Positions 6,290 through 6,322 of a stretch of 6,322 nt of DNA are shown here, in pieces (the stretch's first letter is position 1; the number at the start of each line of letters is the position of its first letter). The position numbers and the translations under genes are program-made. The notes under the pieces were generated by a model, which saw only the letters and a list, made by a program, of their open reading frames with translations, was not told the origin of the DNA and ran no database searches. This DNA comes from JBQTIP01 sp052388025 (GTDB lineage Bacteria; Actinomycetota; UBA4738; HRBIN12). The stretch spans positions 1-6,322 of the forward strand of contig JBQTIP010000092.1 in assembly GCA_052388025.1 (NCBI GenBank), given 5' to 3'.

Positions 6290-6322
6290 ATGGCCGGGGT
6301 CGCGTGGACCACGGATATGGCC
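6290..6322 (+). CDS. Start of a divergent gene, truncated by the window edge
   Basis: Only eleven codons are visible. From the ATG at 6290 the frame reads MAGVAWTTDMA with nearly all G/C third positions. A W-x-TD opening of this kind occurs at the start of thioredoxin-like proteins, but eleven residues cannot identify a family. The alternative ATG at 6283, in another frame, has better spacing to the GGAGGGG ribosome site but poorer third-position composition. The gene is divergent from the cyclase gene, with about 190 bases between the two starts. Both the existence of the gene and its frame need the sequence beyond the edge. Confidence 0.4.
   Translation, partial: MAGVAWTTDMA

Overview
This is a GC-rich chromosomal window (roughly 70% GC by eye, not counted). 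It shows strong G/C preference at third codon positions, one GTG start, and several starts with poor or absent Shine-Dalgarno sequences. An ECF42-type sigma factor next to a DGPF/YCII protein, a zinc-ribbon/class III cyclase/AAA/TPR multidomain protein, and high-GC codons together suggest an actinobacterium, possibly a soil Thermoleophilia/Gaiellales-like lineage. That placement is inference. No phage, IS, CRISPR, tRNA or rRNA feature was seen, and the window looks like ordinary regulatory and metabolic chromosome.

Layout. On the minus strand, 1026 down to the left edge is a two-gene operon: a DGPF/YCII-family protein overlaps by 7 bases the start of an ECF42 sigma factor, which runs off the window. 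A TGTCGA element with a TGTC element 17 bases further on lies just upstream of the first gene. This is where a self-activated ECF42 promoter would be expected. A 376-base divergent intergenic region separates this operon from a plus-strand alpha/beta hydrolase (1403-2197) with an intact Ser-Asp-His triad. The intergenic region also holds an inverted repeat and a near-repeated 13-mer that may be operator sites for the hydrolase. A hairpin (2205-2244) lies between the hydrolase and a convergent small hypothetical gene (2247-2672, minus) whose core resembles a restriction-endonuclease-like fold. A roughly 300-base spacer follows, possibly with eroded coding sequence.

Most of the right half (2975-6097, minus) is one 1040-residue signalling protein. 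It has an N-terminal CxxC/CxxC zinc ribbon, a class III nucleotidyl cyclase domain with most catalytic residues intact, a P-loop AAA/STAND-type ATPase and a long helical TPR-like tail. At the right edge a divergent plus-strand gene begins (about 6290), preceded by a Shine-Dalgarno sequence and a short palindrome.

The sigma/DGPF pair forms a clear regulatory unit. Nothing in the sequence ties the hydrolase, small hypothetical protein and cyclase into one pathway. I found no convincing wholly new system. The items most worth a second look are the putative ECF42 autoregulatory promoter, the non-canonical substrate-selecting residue in the cyclase, and the unrecognised small nuclease-like protein.
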